From DASPJL01 sp035628645 (lineage in GTDB: Bacteria > Bacteroidota > Bacteroidia > Cytophagales > Cyclobacteriaceae), in the NCBI GenBank assembly GCA_035628645.1, contig DASPJL010000128.1:1-22166 (forward strand): a stretch of DNA of 22,166 nt, in the 5' to 3' direction. Below, piece after piece: positions 9,222 through 17,374 of the stretch. The position numbers and the translations under genes are program-made. Numbering within the stretch: the stretch's first letter is position 1; each line of letters starts with the position of its first letter. The notes under the pieces are model-generated. The model saw only the letters and a program-made list of their open reading frames with translations, searched no databases and was not told where the DNA came from.

Positions 9222-10205
9222 ATGAAAAAAGTAAAAAAAGTGATCCTCTACGGAGTATTAACCCTTGCTCTCGTAATTTCTGCTGCCATTCTTTTTGTAA
9301 GATTCGGACAACCAAAAGTAAGCGAGGCTTCTGATTTAAAAGTTGAAGGCACTCCCCAGCAAATTCAAAGAGGTGAGTACCTTGCCATGAATGTGCTGAA
9401 TTGTATTGACTGCCATTCCCAAAGAGACTTCTCTGTTTTTGCAGGACCCATCGTGCCGGGAACCGAAGGACAGGGAGGTGAGGTTTTTGACGAAAGTTTA
9501 GGCTTACCAGGCACGTTGTATTCCAAAAACATCACACCCCATAATTTGGGCAACTGGACAGACGGAGAAATATACCGGTTGATAACCACAGGCGTTAAAA
9601 AAGATGGAGAACCTATTTTTCCATTTATGCCTTATCCCGGTTTCAGTCATCTGGATCAGGAAGATGTTAAATCAGTGATTGCTTATTTAAGGACGTTAAA
9701 GCCAATTGCAAATGAAGTGAAGGAGTCAGAAGTGAACTTTCCTGTAAATCTTATTATGCGAACCCTGCCTAAAGACTGCACTCCGGGCAAAAAACCTTCC
9801 CCTTCCAATCAGGTGGAATATGGAAAGTACCTGGTTACTGTGGCTGCATGCGGGGATTGTCATACACCTCAAGAAAATGGTCAATTTAATATCGCGATGG
9901 CTTTTGCAGGAGGAAATGAATTTCCATTACAAGGCTTTGGTATCGTAAGGTCAATGAATATCACACCTGATAAAGAAACCGGTATCGGAACCTGGACGGA
10001 AGAAATGTTCCTGAACAAATTTAAAAATCCTGAAATGCCTCACAACAAAGGTGTAAAAGTAAATAAAGGTGAGTTTCAAACCATTATGCCCTGGACCAAC
10101 TATGCAAGAATGACGGACGAGGACATCAATGCAATTTATGCTTATCTGAAAACAGTAAAACCAATAACAAATAAAGTAGAAAGGTTCACTTCTGTGAGTA
10201 ATTAG
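9222..10205 (+). CDS. Membrane-anchored dihaem cytochrome c
   Basis: A 327-residue protein with an N-terminal hydrophobic anchor or signal (about 7-28) and two c-type haem sites, C61-x-x-C64-H65 (NCIDCHSQ) and C210-x-x-C213-H214 (ACGDCHTP). Each haem domain is followed by candidate Met ligand segments (FPFMPYPGF after the first, TIMPWTNYARM after the second). The duplicated layout resembles the dihaem cytochrome subunits that take electrons from periplasmic dehydrogenases, but no dehydrogenase gene is adjacent, so its partner is unknown. The periplasmic side is inferred. It follows argH at 29 bases and is closed by a terminator at 10220. Confidence 0.9.
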   Translation: MKKVKKVILYGVLTLALVISAAILFVRFGQPKVSEASDLKVEGTPQQIQRGEYLAMNVLNCIDCHSQRDFSVFAGPIVPGTEGQGGEVFDESLGLPGTLYSKNITPHNLGNWTDGEIYRLITTGVKKDGEPIFPFMPYPGFSHLDQEDVKSVIAYLRTLKPIANEVKESEVNFPVNLIMRTLPKDCTPGKKPSPSNQVEYGKYLVTVAACGDCHTPQENGQFNIAMAFAGGNEFPLQGFGIVRSMNITPDKETGIGTWTEEMFLNKFKNPEMPHNKGVKVNKGEFQTIMPWTNYARMTDEDINAIYAYLKTVKPITNKVERFTSVSN

Positions 10206-10219
10206 ACTATATATATTCC

Positions 10220-10269
10220 AATCAGGAAATTGCATGAGAATTAATACCGAATGCTTTTTCCTGATTTTT
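10220..10269 (+). terminator. Terminator after argH-cytochrome c
   Basis: The 10-base stem AATCAGGAAA (10220-10229) / TTTCCTGATT (10257-10266), with an inner GCAT/ATGC pairing inside the loop, is followed by T-rich bases. It lies 15 bases past the cytochrome stop, in the gap before the convergent hydrolase gene. The minus direction lacks a T tail. Confidence 0.7.
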
Positions 10270-10338
10270 ATACGCCTGTTCCTTTCTGCTTTAACAGAGC
10301 TTTTTATTCCTGCTTCCAACACCCAACTTCCCACATCA

Positions 10339-10965
10339 TTAATCAAAATTATTCATTACCCATTCCTGCACAATTCTAATATCCTCAGTAGACAATCCAT
10401 GACTCATAGATAATGCATGAGCAGTAACTATTCCGTTATTTTCTCTATATATTCTCTCAAGTCGCTCCGGTTCCTCTGGCGACATGGTAGTGTCCATGAT
10501 TCCTGAAATCAAAAGAATTTTGATTTTTTGTAGATCAATTTTTTCAGGCTGATATGGCACCATTGGTCTCGATAGAACGGCTCCCGACAATAATTTAGGA
10601 TCGTGAAAAACAACACCAGTGGCTATATTCGCTCCATTTGAATACCCTAACGCGACAATTTGATCCTCCTCAATTTCTAATTTCTTTTTGGCATTTCTTA
10701 TAAATTGTCCCAATTCTATGGATCTGAACTTAAGATCCTCAACATCAAAAACGCCTATGGATTTTCTTTTAAAGAACCTGTTAAGTCCATCTTCCGACAC
10801 TTTTCCTCTTACACTTAACAGATTAAAATTCGGAGCAACAAGCTTTCCCAGATCCAATAAATCGTTTTCGTTTCCCCCTGTTCCATGATGCAACAAAAGG
10901 GTTTTGTCACTCTTGGGATTGGCTGGAACCCAACTATAATGAAAGCTTAATTCAGGTAAAGTCAT
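10339..10965 (-). CDS. Phospholipase/carboxylesterase-family alpha/beta hydrolase
   Basis: A cytoplasmic 208-residue serine hydrolase without signal peptide. The N-terminal HHGTGGNENDLLDLG is the oxyanion-region motif of the carboxylesterase/MhqD-like group. The triad is complete: S109 in GYSNG, D158 in SGIMDTTM and H189 in MSHGL. The length fits the family (about 200-210). Homologues act on short acyl esters, and some are linked to quinone or electrophile resistance; the substrate here cannot be read from sequence. The gene is convergent with the cytochrome gene and divergent from dsbD (143-base gap), so it is probably transcribed alone. Confidence 0.85.
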   Translation of the reverse strand: MTLPELSFHYSWVPANPKSDKTLLLHHGTGGNENDLLDLGKLVAPNFNLLSVRGKVSEDGLNRFFKRKSIGVFDVEDLKFRSIELGQFIRNAKKKLEIEEDQIVALGYSNGANIATGVVFHDPKLLSGAVLSRPMVPYQPEKIDLQKIKILLISGIMDTTMSPEEPERLERIYRENNGIVTAHALSMSHGLSTEDIRIVQEWVMNNFD

Positions 10966-10982
10966 ATTCGTTTAAATATCTA

Positions 10983-11001
10983 AAATAGCCATGATTGGAA
11001 A
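10983..11001 (+). repeat. Core copy of the dispersed leader repeat, upstream of dsbD
   Basis: AAATAGCCATGATTGGAAA here is identical over 19 bases to 14793-14811 and differs by one inserted G from the minus-strand copy at 4361-4380. Similarity fades after the core (AACGAAG may continue it). It points toward dsbD, 108 bases upstream of its ATG. Confidence 0.65.
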
Positions 11002-11108
11002 AACGAAGTAAAAAATTTTATGGTTATTCAACATGGGTATTCTTTAGCTAAATAAATTAAAAGAACATTATAAGAAAATAGGGTAAAATTGTGTTTTAAT
11101 ATAGAGTT

Positions 11109-13268
11109 ATGGCCAAAGTATTAAAGCTGATATTAATATCCTTTCTTTTATTTCTTGTATTTCCATCCTTTTCACAGATAGAAAAACACAGTAACTGGAA
11201 CTTTGAAATTTCAAAAACTGACGTAAAAGCCGGAGAAGAAATAGAATTAATTTTTAAAGCAGAAATAGACAAAAGTTGGTATATGTACTCCACCGACTTT
11301 GATCCTGAGCTTGGGCCAATGGTAACCTCATTTACCTTTACTCCCGCCCCTGCTTATGAATTAGTCGGAAAAGTTAAACCGATAGGCTCCAAAACCAAGT
11401 ATGATGACTTATGGGGCGGTAATATCACTTATTTTATTGACCATGCGGAGTTTAGACAAAAAATAAGGGTTCTGGACCCAATAAATAAAATAGAAGGCGT
11501 AATAGAATACCAGGAGTGTAGCGACGTAGATGGAAAATGTATTCCACATGAAGTTGACTTTGCTTTTTCCGGGATTAAAGTAGTTTCAACAGGCCAAAAA
11601 GCAGAAGCGCCGGCAAAAGCTGCTCCTGAAACAAACGATCTCCTTAAAAAAGAAGATGCTCCAACAGCTACGATCGATTCCTCCTCTGCTTCCGCCGAGC
11701 CTTTAAATTTACCTGAAGTATCAGAAGAAGGCAGAGAAGCTTTAAGCCAGGAAGTCGCGGAATATAATAAAGACATAATTCTGTCTGCCACTAATGTAAA
11801 TGAAAGCCCGCTCATCTCTTTAATTACCTTTATGTTGGGGGCTTTTTTAGCCGGAATCCTTGCCGTACTCACTCCTTGTGTCTACCCGATGATTCCTATG
11901 ACGGTAACTTTTTTCAGCACCCACAGCCATTCCAGAAGATCGGCTGTACTAAAAGCTATTGTCTATGGATTATCAATTATTGTTATTTACACTGTTCTAG
12001 GTATCCTGGTCTCCTTGGTATTCGGACCTGACGCATTAAATTATGCCAGTACACATTGGATCACCAATGTCATATTCTTTTTAGTGTTCGTCATTTTTGC
12101 CCTTTCCTTTTTTGGATTGTTTGAAATCACCCTTCCAAGCTCGATGGTAAATAAAGTGGATGCGCAATCTGACAAAGGTGGCTATTATGGTGTATTTTTC
12201 ATGGCTTTCACCATTGTCCTGGTATCTTTTTCATGTACCGGCCCCATTGTTACCAGCATTTTGCTGGCCGCTGCCCAAGGAGAAGTTTTAAAACCTGCAA
12301 TCGGAATGTTTGGTTATTCGCTTGCCTTTGCCTTACCTTTTAGCCTTTTTGCTATTTTTCCCAACTGGATCCAAAATTTACCTAAATCAGGAGGTTGGCT
12401 CAATTCGGTAAAAGTAGTATTGGGTTTTATAGAGCTTGCCCTTGCCTTTAAATTTTTAAGTATTGCCGACCAGGTTTATCATTGGGGAATACTTGACCGG
12501 GACATTTTTATTGTTATATGGATAGCCATTTTCGGATTAATGGGCTTCTATCTTCTTGGGAAATTTAAAATGCCTGGAGATAATGAAGTCTCAAGTATCG
12601 GGATTCCCCGCTTGCTTTTCGCACTGGTAACATTCGGTTTCGTCGTCTACCTCATTCCAGGATTGGTAGGCGCTCCTTTAAAAGGTTTATCCGGATTGCT
12701 TCCGCCTATGTCAAGCCATGATTTCAATATTGTAGAATTGGCAAGAAATGAAAAGACTGATCATGCTGTTGAAGCCGTTTGCGAGACTCCAAAATATGCA
12801 AACTTTCTTGATATCCCACATGGAATAAAAGGTTACTTTGAATTAGAACAAGCATTAAAATGCGGAAAAGAAACAGGTAAACCAATATTTATTGACTTTA
12901 CCGGACACGGCTGCACTAACTGCCGTGAAATGGAAGCAAATGTGTGGTCAGATCCCCAGGTATTAAAAAAACTGAAGGAAGATTTCATCGTAGTAGCTTT
13001 ATATATTGACGAAAGAACTCCTCTTCAAAAGGAGGAAATTTATACTTCTACCTATGATAATAAGGTAAAAAACACCATTGGAAAAAGGAATTTTGACATT
13101 GAAAAAAAGTTTTTTAACAGCAATGCGCAACCCTATTATTCAATTGTGGATCATACAGGAAGACTATTGATTCAACCTAAAGGTTATGATTTGAATGTTT
13201 CCAATTTTTTAAAATTTCTTAATTCAGCGCTTAAGGAATTTAAAAATAAGGGCGGATCGGTACAATAG
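11109..13268 (+). CDS. dsbD: Thiol:disulfide interchange protein DsbD
   Basis: Transfers electrons from cytoplasmic thioredoxin across the inner membrane to periplasmic disulfide-handling proteins. Domains run in order: a signal peptide (about 1-22, ending SFSQ); an N-terminal periplasmic alpha-type domain (about 25-160) with C137 and C144 (CSDVDGKC); a low-complexity Ala/Ser/Glu linker (about 175-215); a multi-helix membrane domain with the redox pair C257 (LTPCVYPMIP) and C376 (FSCTGP); and a C-terminal thioredoxin-like domain with C602-T-N-C605 (GHGCTNCREME). At 719 residues it is longer than the E. coli protein, as is common in Bacteroidota. All three cysteine pairs are present, so the relay should work. 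It is probably monocistronic, as the next gene has its own promoter. Confidence 0.95.
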   Translation: MAKVLKLILISFLLFLVFPSFSQIEKHSNWNFEISKTDVKAGEEIELIFKAEIDKSWYMYSTDFDPELGPMVTSFTFTPAPAYELVGKVKPIGSKTKYDDLWGGNITYFIDHAEFRQKIRVLDPINKIEGVIEYQECSDVDGKCIPHEVDFAFSGIKVVSTGQKAEAPAKAAPETNDLLKKEDAPTATIDSSSASAEPLNLPEVSEEGREALSQEVAEYNKDIILSATNVNESPLISLITFMLGAFLAGILAVLTPCVYPMIPMTVTFFSTHSHSRRSAVLKAIVYGLSIIVIYTVLGILVSLVFGPDALNYASTHWITNVIFFLVFVIFALSFFGLFEITLPSSMVNKVDAQSDKGGYYGVFFMAFTIVLVSFSCTGPIVTSILLAAAQGEVLKPAIGMFGYSLAFALPFSLFAIFPNWIQNLPKSGGWLNSVKVVLGFIELALAFKFLSIADQVYHWGILDRDIFIVIWIAIFGLMGFYLLGKFKMPGDNEVSSIGIPRLLFALVTFGFVVYLIPGLVGAPLKGLSGLLPPMSSHDFNIVELARNEKTDHAVEAVCETPKYANFLDIPHGIKGYFELEQALKCGKETGKPIFIDFTGHGCTNCREMEANVWSDPQVLKKLKEDFIVVALYIDERTPLQKEEIYTSTYDNKVKNTIGKRNFDIEKKFFNSNAQPYYSIVDHTGRLLIQPKGYDLNVSNFLKFLNSALKEFKNKGGSVQ

Positions 13269-13298
13269 ATTAGGAAGAGAGTTAGTTGAAATTCTCAA

Positions 13299-13335
13299 AA
13301 GACCTTACTTAAGGTTTGGGGTAATTTTATTACTT
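13299..13335 (+). terminator. Possible weak terminator after dsbD
   Basis: A short stem around ACCTT-ACTT-AAGGT (13302-13315), extendable by A-T and G-T pairs, stands about 30 bases after the dsbD stop and is followed by GGGG and then a T-rich stretch. The stem is short and the T tract is displaced, so this is tentative. Confidence 0.35.
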
Positions 13336-13347
13336 TTTTAATATTTT

Positions 13348-13378
13348 TTTGCGTTTTTATACTACTATGTTAATTTTG
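13348..13378 (+). promoter_or_regulatory. Bacteroidota-type promoter of the M23 peptidase gene
   Basis: TTTG (13348-13351), a 19-base spacer and TAATTTTG (13371-13378) match the primary-sigma consensus TTTG-N19-21-TAnnTTTG exactly. Transcription would begin near 13385, giving a leader of about 30 bases to the ATG at 13417. Confidence 0.75.
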
Positions 13379-13416
13379 TATTCCCGTTTTATTTTAATCC
13401 CATCTCGAAATTAAAA

Positions 13417-14694
13417 ATGATAAAGAAAGATTACATATTAATTTTAGGTTGTATCACATTGGCAATGGTGCTTCTTTTTAAAAAGGAAGATAAAAAGTTT
13501 GTTCCTGCTTTAAGTATTAAAGTTGAGAAGAAAGACACTGTAAAGAAGATTCAATCTAAAAAGTTGTATGGAATGGTGGTGGACAACATGCATGTGGTGG
13601 AAAATAAAATAAAACCAAACGAAAGCCTTTCACAGATTTTATCTTTCTATAATGTTTCTTTTGAAGTAATACATGATATCGCGGTAAAATCAAAAAGCAT
13701 TTTTGACTTGGGTAATATTACCGCACATAAAAAATATGCTTTGCTGTGTACCAAAGACTCTGCTAAAAAAGCTCGGTATTTTATTTATGAGCCAAATGAA
13801 TATGAATATGTGGTTTGTGATTTAAATGATTCTATAAAGGTTTCGAGGCATCTAAGGCAAATAGACACTGTGACTAATACCCTTGCCGGAGAGATTGAAA
13901 GTTCACTGTTTGAATCTATGGTAAACAGCGGCGCGAGACCCGAATTTGTTTATAACCTTGCTGAAGTTTTTAAATGGCAGATTGATTTTTACAGAGTTCA
14001 AAAAGGGGATAAATTCAAAGTAATTTTTGAAGAGCTGCTGGTAGACGGGAAATCCATAGGCATGGGTAAAATTATCGGTGCTTATTTTAATCACGAAAGT
14101 GAGGATTTTTATGGAATTGCCTTTGACCAGGGAAATGGTACTGAATATTTTGATGAAAATGGAAAAAATCTCCAAAAGGCATTCTTAAAAGCGCCACTTA
14201 AATTCTCAAGAATCAGTTCGCGTTATACCTTAAGAAGATTTCATCCTGTTACAAAAAGATACAAAGCCCATTTAGGAACAGATTATGCTGCCCCAAGAGG
14301 CACTCCGATTCATTCAGTTGGTGACGGAGTAGTTATAGAAGCAAGATATACCAGAGCCAATGGTAATTATGTTAAGATCAGGCACGATAGAACCTATACC
14401 ACTCAATATCTTCACATGAGTAAAAGAGCTTCAGGAATGAAACCAGGCAGAAAAGTAAAACAAGGAGAAACCATAGGTTACGTGGGAAGTACCGGGTTAG
14501 CCACTGGTCCGCATTTATGTTTCAGGTTCTGGAAAAACGGTCGCCAGGTAGATGCCTTAAAAGTAAAGATACCTCCGACAGCGCCAGTTAAAGAAGATTA
14601 TAAAGAAGCATTTGATCAGGTAAAAGTTTCAATTGTTGAAAAGCTTAATAATGTGCCTTTTCAGAGCACTCCATTCGTGGTATCTTCAATTTAA
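13417..14694 (+). CDS. M23-family (LytM-type) peptidoglycan endopeptidase, membrane anchored
   Basis: A 425-residue protein with an N-terminal hydrophobic anchor (about 5-21), a lysine-rich stretch, an OapA/LysM-like region (about 55-110), an intermediate domain and a C-terminal M23 domain (about 280-385). It is inferred to cut peptide cross-bridges in the periplasm. The zinc motif HxxxD is present (H285, D289 in HLGTDYAAP), as are H333 (QYLHMSK) and H366. The usual HxH pair reads H366-L-C368 (GPHLCFRFW), so a Cys replaces the second His, normally a zinc ligand. Cys can bind zinc, and I believe related Bacteroidota proteins share this form, so activity is not excluded; a regulatory or altered-metal role is possible. 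It has its own promoter and terminator. Confidence 0.9.
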   Translation: MIKKDYILILGCITLAMVLLFKKEDKKFVPALSIKVEKKDTVKKIQSKKLYGMVVDNMHVVENKIKPNESLSQILSFYNVSFEVIHDIAVKSKSIFDLGNITAHKKYALLCTKDSAKKARYFIYEPNEYEYVVCDLNDSIKVSRHLRQIDTVTNTLAGEIESSLFESMVNSGARPEFVYNLAEVFKWQIDFYRVQKGDKFKVIFEELLVDGKSIGMGKIIGAYFNHESEDFYGIAFDQGNGTEYFDENGKNLQKAFLKAPLKFSRISSRYTLRRFHPVTKRYKAHLGTDYAAPRGTPIHSVGDGVVIEARYTRANGNYVKIRHDRTYTTQYLHMSKRASGMKPGRKVKQGETIGYVGSTGLATGPHLCFRFWKNGRQVDALKVKIPPTAPVKEDYKEAFDQVKVSIVEKLNNVPFQSTPFVVSSI

Positions 14695-14747
14695 AATACA
14701 ATTCTCTTTTTAGTATCAGCAATATTTTATTTAATTTATAATTATAT

Positions 14748-14783
14748 AAAGAAGATGCCTTCACATCTTCTTTTCTTCTTTCT
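14748..14783 (+). terminator. Terminator after the M23 peptidase gene
   Basis: The perfect 10-base stem AAAGAAGATG (14748-14757) / CATCTTCTTT (14764-14773) has a 6-base loop CCTTCA and a pyrimidine-rich tail (TCTTCTTTCT). It lies 53 bases past the stop codon. Confidence 0.75.
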
Positions 14784-14789
14784 GATTAT

Positions 14790-14970
14790 ATGAAATAGCC
14801 ATGATTGGAAATCACTCAGTGAGGATGAATATCTAATGGCGTATTTCCATGTGGCAATTCAAAAAAATAAAATATATAAGCATGAAACCCATATGGAAGA
14901 AAGTAACACATGAAGGAATGAAAATGCCAGAGGGTGCCATACGTTCCATTAAAATTAAACACATTTACGT
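14790..14970 (+). repeat. Leader-repeat unit(s) upstream of the patatin gene
   Basis: The first unit (14790-14881) begins ATGAAATAGCC and aligns over nearly its whole length with the minus-strand unit at 4297-4383, including the shared core, GAATATCTA, ATTTCCATGTGGC or ATTCCATGTGGC, and an A-rich tail before the next ATGAAA. Two further ATGAAA/ATGAAG points follow at 14882 and 14911. The last segment (CATACGTTCCAT, then an A-rich tail) loosely resembles the diverged unit at 4384-4457. The patatin gene's own ATGAAATAC begins at 14971. Otherwise this 276-base gap between genes holds only the M23 terminator. Confidence 0.65.
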
Positions 14971-17265
14971 ATGAAATACTTTCTTTTTGCTTCTCTCTTT
15001 ACTTTATTATCATTTTCGCTTTCAGCACAAAAAGTGGGCGTGGTTTTTAGTGGTGGGGGAGCTAAAGGTCTTGCTCATGTGGGCGTTTTAAAAGCTTTGG
15101 AAGAAAACGAAATTCCCATAGATTATATCGTTGGAACTTCTATGGGAGGGATAGTCGGAGGCTTTTATGCGGCTGGATACTCGGCCTCTGAAATTGAAAG
15201 AATAGCTCTATCAAAAGATTTTCAGGACTGGGTGGGCGGATTGATTAATGAAAATTATAATTATTACTATGCAAAAGAAGATAACAATGCCTCCTGGCTT
15301 TCTGTAAACTTTGGCATTGACTCCACTTTGCGCCCCTCCTTTAACTCAAATATTGTAAACGATTTTTCTTTAAATTTTGCTTTGGTGGAATACCTGGCCC
15401 AAGCATCAGCCACAGCAAATTATAACTTTGACAGCCTTTTTATTCCTTTCAGGTGTATGGCTGCCGAAATTTTCACTCAAAAGGAAATCATTCTGGAAAA
15501 AGGAACGCTAAATGAAGCCTTAAGGGCTACACTCACTGTTCCCTTATTTTTCCGGCCCATCAAGATTTCCAACAAATATGTATTTGACGGAGGTATCTAC
15601 AATAACTTTCCCACAGACGTGATGAAAAAGGAGTTTTCTCCTGACATAATCATTGGGTGTAACGTCTCTTCCAAGGTATATGGCGAATATCCTTATGAGG
15701 AGGATGATAAGCTCATAAATCAATCCTTTCTTCTTTTATTGCTCGACAAAAGTGATCCTAAATCGGTTGGGGAAAATGGCGTTTACCTTGAGCCTTTACT
15801 CGAAAACTATTCAGCCTTAGACTTTCGGAGCGCAGAAGAAATAATAAAAATCGGATACGATTATACCATCTCAAAGATCGAGGAAATCAAGGAAAAAATA
15901 GATAGAAGGGAAAACTGCGAAGCATTAAACGCCCAAAGAAACAAGTTTCTGATTTCCCAAAAACCACTCAGGTTTAAAAACGTGGAGGTAAAGGGCGTGA
16001 AACCTTCCCAAGCCAGGTATATTAAGAACGTGCTTAGAAATAATAAAAGCATTTTAAATATTCATGATGTAAAAACAGGTTATTATAAATTAGTGGCTGA
16101 TCAGTACTTTCAAAGTATTTTTCCCAATATAATTTTTGATCCTGCAAGCGGTTATTATGATTTTGAGATCTATGCCCGGGAAGATAATAAGCTAAAAGTG
16201 GACGTTGGAGGTAATGTAGCCACACGAAGTATAAGCGGTATATATCTCGGGCTTCAGTATAATTATTTTAATCGGCGACTATTTAAATTCAACGCCAATT
16301 TCTACACAGGAAGATTCTATCAATCTGCCCGGCTACAAACTAAAATTAATTTTCCCTCAAAAATTCCTTTTTATATAGAGCCAGAAATCACCTTTAATAA
16401 CTGGGATTATATAAGCTCTGGCGATCTGGTATTTGATCAGGTAGAACCCGCCATTCTAGAACAAACCGATAGAAAGATCGGAGTAAATATTGGAATTTCA
16501 TCAGGGAGCCGAAGTAAAATCATTCTGTCAGGAAGTTATTTCTCCAATATTGATCTCTATAGCAACAACAAGGTTTTAGTGTCGGCTGACACGCTTGACA
16601 GAACTCAATTTAACGGGCATATTTTTTCTTCCCGTTATGTCAGAAACAGTTTAAACAGAAAGCAATACCCTTCGAAGGGGCATTCCTTTTTGTTTTCGAT
16701 GAGCTATATAAAAGGAAGGGAAAATTATTTTCCGGGCAATACATCATTATCTGATAATGAATCGAGCCATAAAAGAGAATGGGTACGGGTAAAATTTAGT
16801 AATGAAAAGTACTTTAAAACTGGAAAATATTCCCTGGGATATATTTTGGAAGGGGTATTGACCAATCAACCTAATTTTTCTAATTATAAATCCACTTTAA
16901 TCCAGGCGCCTGCTTTCCTGCCGCTTAATGACAGCCGGACACTGTTTTTACCGAATTTCAGGGCGCTAAATTATGTAGCCGTGGGATTAAAGAATGTAGT
17001 ATCCCTGGCAAAATTCGTCGATTTCAGGCTGGAAGGATATCTTTTCAAACCTCATAAATTAATCACCCAAGAACCTGACCAAACAGTAAATCTTGATTAT
17101 GATCTTTCTAAAATTTACCAGGCTTATTCTGCCACTTTAGTGTATCATAGCGTGTTAGGGCCGGTAGGTTTAAGTTTAAATTATTATGATGACCAGAATC
17201 ATAGGTTAGGCGCTTTATTGCATATCGGTTACTTCATTTACAATCCCCGATCGCTTGCTTATTAA
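14971..17265 (+). CDS. Patatin-like phospholipase fused to POTRA and outer-membrane beta-barrel (type Vd-like)
   Basis: A 764-residue protein with signal peptide 1-19 (ending LSAQ). The patatin domain (about 20-320) has the oxyanion loop GGGAKG, nucleophile S57 in GTSMGG and the dyad Asp D206 in DGGIYNN, so a Ser-Asp phospholipase A-type active site is complete. From about 333 (LRFKNVEVKG) a single POTRA-like domain follows, then a C-terminal region of alternating aromatic beta strands (about 410-764) typical of the BamA/Omp85 barrel fold, ending GYFIYNPRSLAY. The order and length match PlpD-type (type Vd) autotransporters, in which the barrel places the lipase outside. Surface location and lipid substrate are inferred. 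The leader contains the dispersed repeat described at 14790. Confidence 0.92.
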   Translation: MKYFLFASLFTLLSFSLSAQKVGVVFSGGGAKGLAHVGVLKALEENEIPIDYIVGTSMGGIVGGFYAAGYSASEIERIALSKDFQDWVGGLINENYNYYYAKEDNNASWLSVNFGIDSTLRPSFNSNIVNDFSLNFALVEYLAQASATANYNFDSLFIPFRCMAAEIFTQKEIILEKGTLNEALRATLTVPLFFRPIKISNKYVFDGGIYNNFPTDVMKKEFSPDIIIGCNVSSKVYGEYPYEEDDKLINQSFLLLLLDKSDPKSVGENGVYLEPLLENYSALDFRSAEEIIKIGYDYTISKIEEIKEKIDRRENCEALNAQRNKFLISQKPLRFKNVEVKGVKPSQARYIKNVLRNNKSILNIHDVKTGYYKLVADQYFQSIFPNIIFDPASGYYDFEIYAREDNKLKVDVGGNVATRSISGIYLGLQYNYFNRRLFKFNANFYTGRFYQSARLQTKINFPSKIPFYIEPEITFNNWDYISSGDLVFDQVEPAILEQTDRKIGVNIGISSGSRSKIILSGSYFSNIDLYSNNKVLVSADTLDRTQFNGHIFSSRYVRNSLNRKQYPSKGHSFLFSMSYIKGRENYFPGNTSLSDNESSHKREWVRVKFSNEKYFKTGKYSLGYILEGVLTNQPNFSNYKSTLIQAPAFLPLNDSRTLFLPNFRALNYVAVGLKNVVSLAKFVDFRLEGYLFKPHKLITQEPDQTVNLDYDLSKIYQAYSATLVYHSVLGPVGLSLNYYDDQNHRLGALLHIGYFIYNPRSLAY

Positions 17266-17267
17266 GT

Positions 17268-17299
17268 AATAAAAAATATATTTTTGAATATTTTTTATT
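17268..17299 (+). terminator. All-AT hairpin after the patatin gene
   Basis: The perfect 12-base stem AATAAAAAATAT (17268-17279) / ATATTTTTTATT (17288-17299) begins 3 bases past the stop. With no G-C pair it is a weak hairpin. It could be a terminator or simply AT-rich promoter DNA of the next gene. Confidence 0.35.
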
Positions 17300-17374
17300 C
17301 TTGAAAGTTTCTTTTGTAACTTCATACCCCCTTATGATTTGAGCGCTTCGTTGACAAGCATTGCAGCTTGTAAA

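Noticed and set aside
9951..10346. Minus-strand 131-codon open frame
   Set aside because: It overlaps the cytochrome c coding region and its terminator on the other strand; the translation resembles no known protein.
11429..11872. Minus-strand 147-codon open frame
   Set aside because: It is antisense to the dsbD N-terminal domain and low-complexity linker; a shadow of the Ala/Ser/Glu-rich coding.
14790..14881. Insertion sequence or MITE
   Set aside because: No terminal inverted repeats or target-site duplications are visible around any copy, so a mobile label is not supported, although mobility remains possible.
17339..17374. TTG start for the degenerate hydrolase
   Set aside because: An ATG 12 codons downstream is a better start, and the extra residues add nothing recognisable; not strictly excluded.
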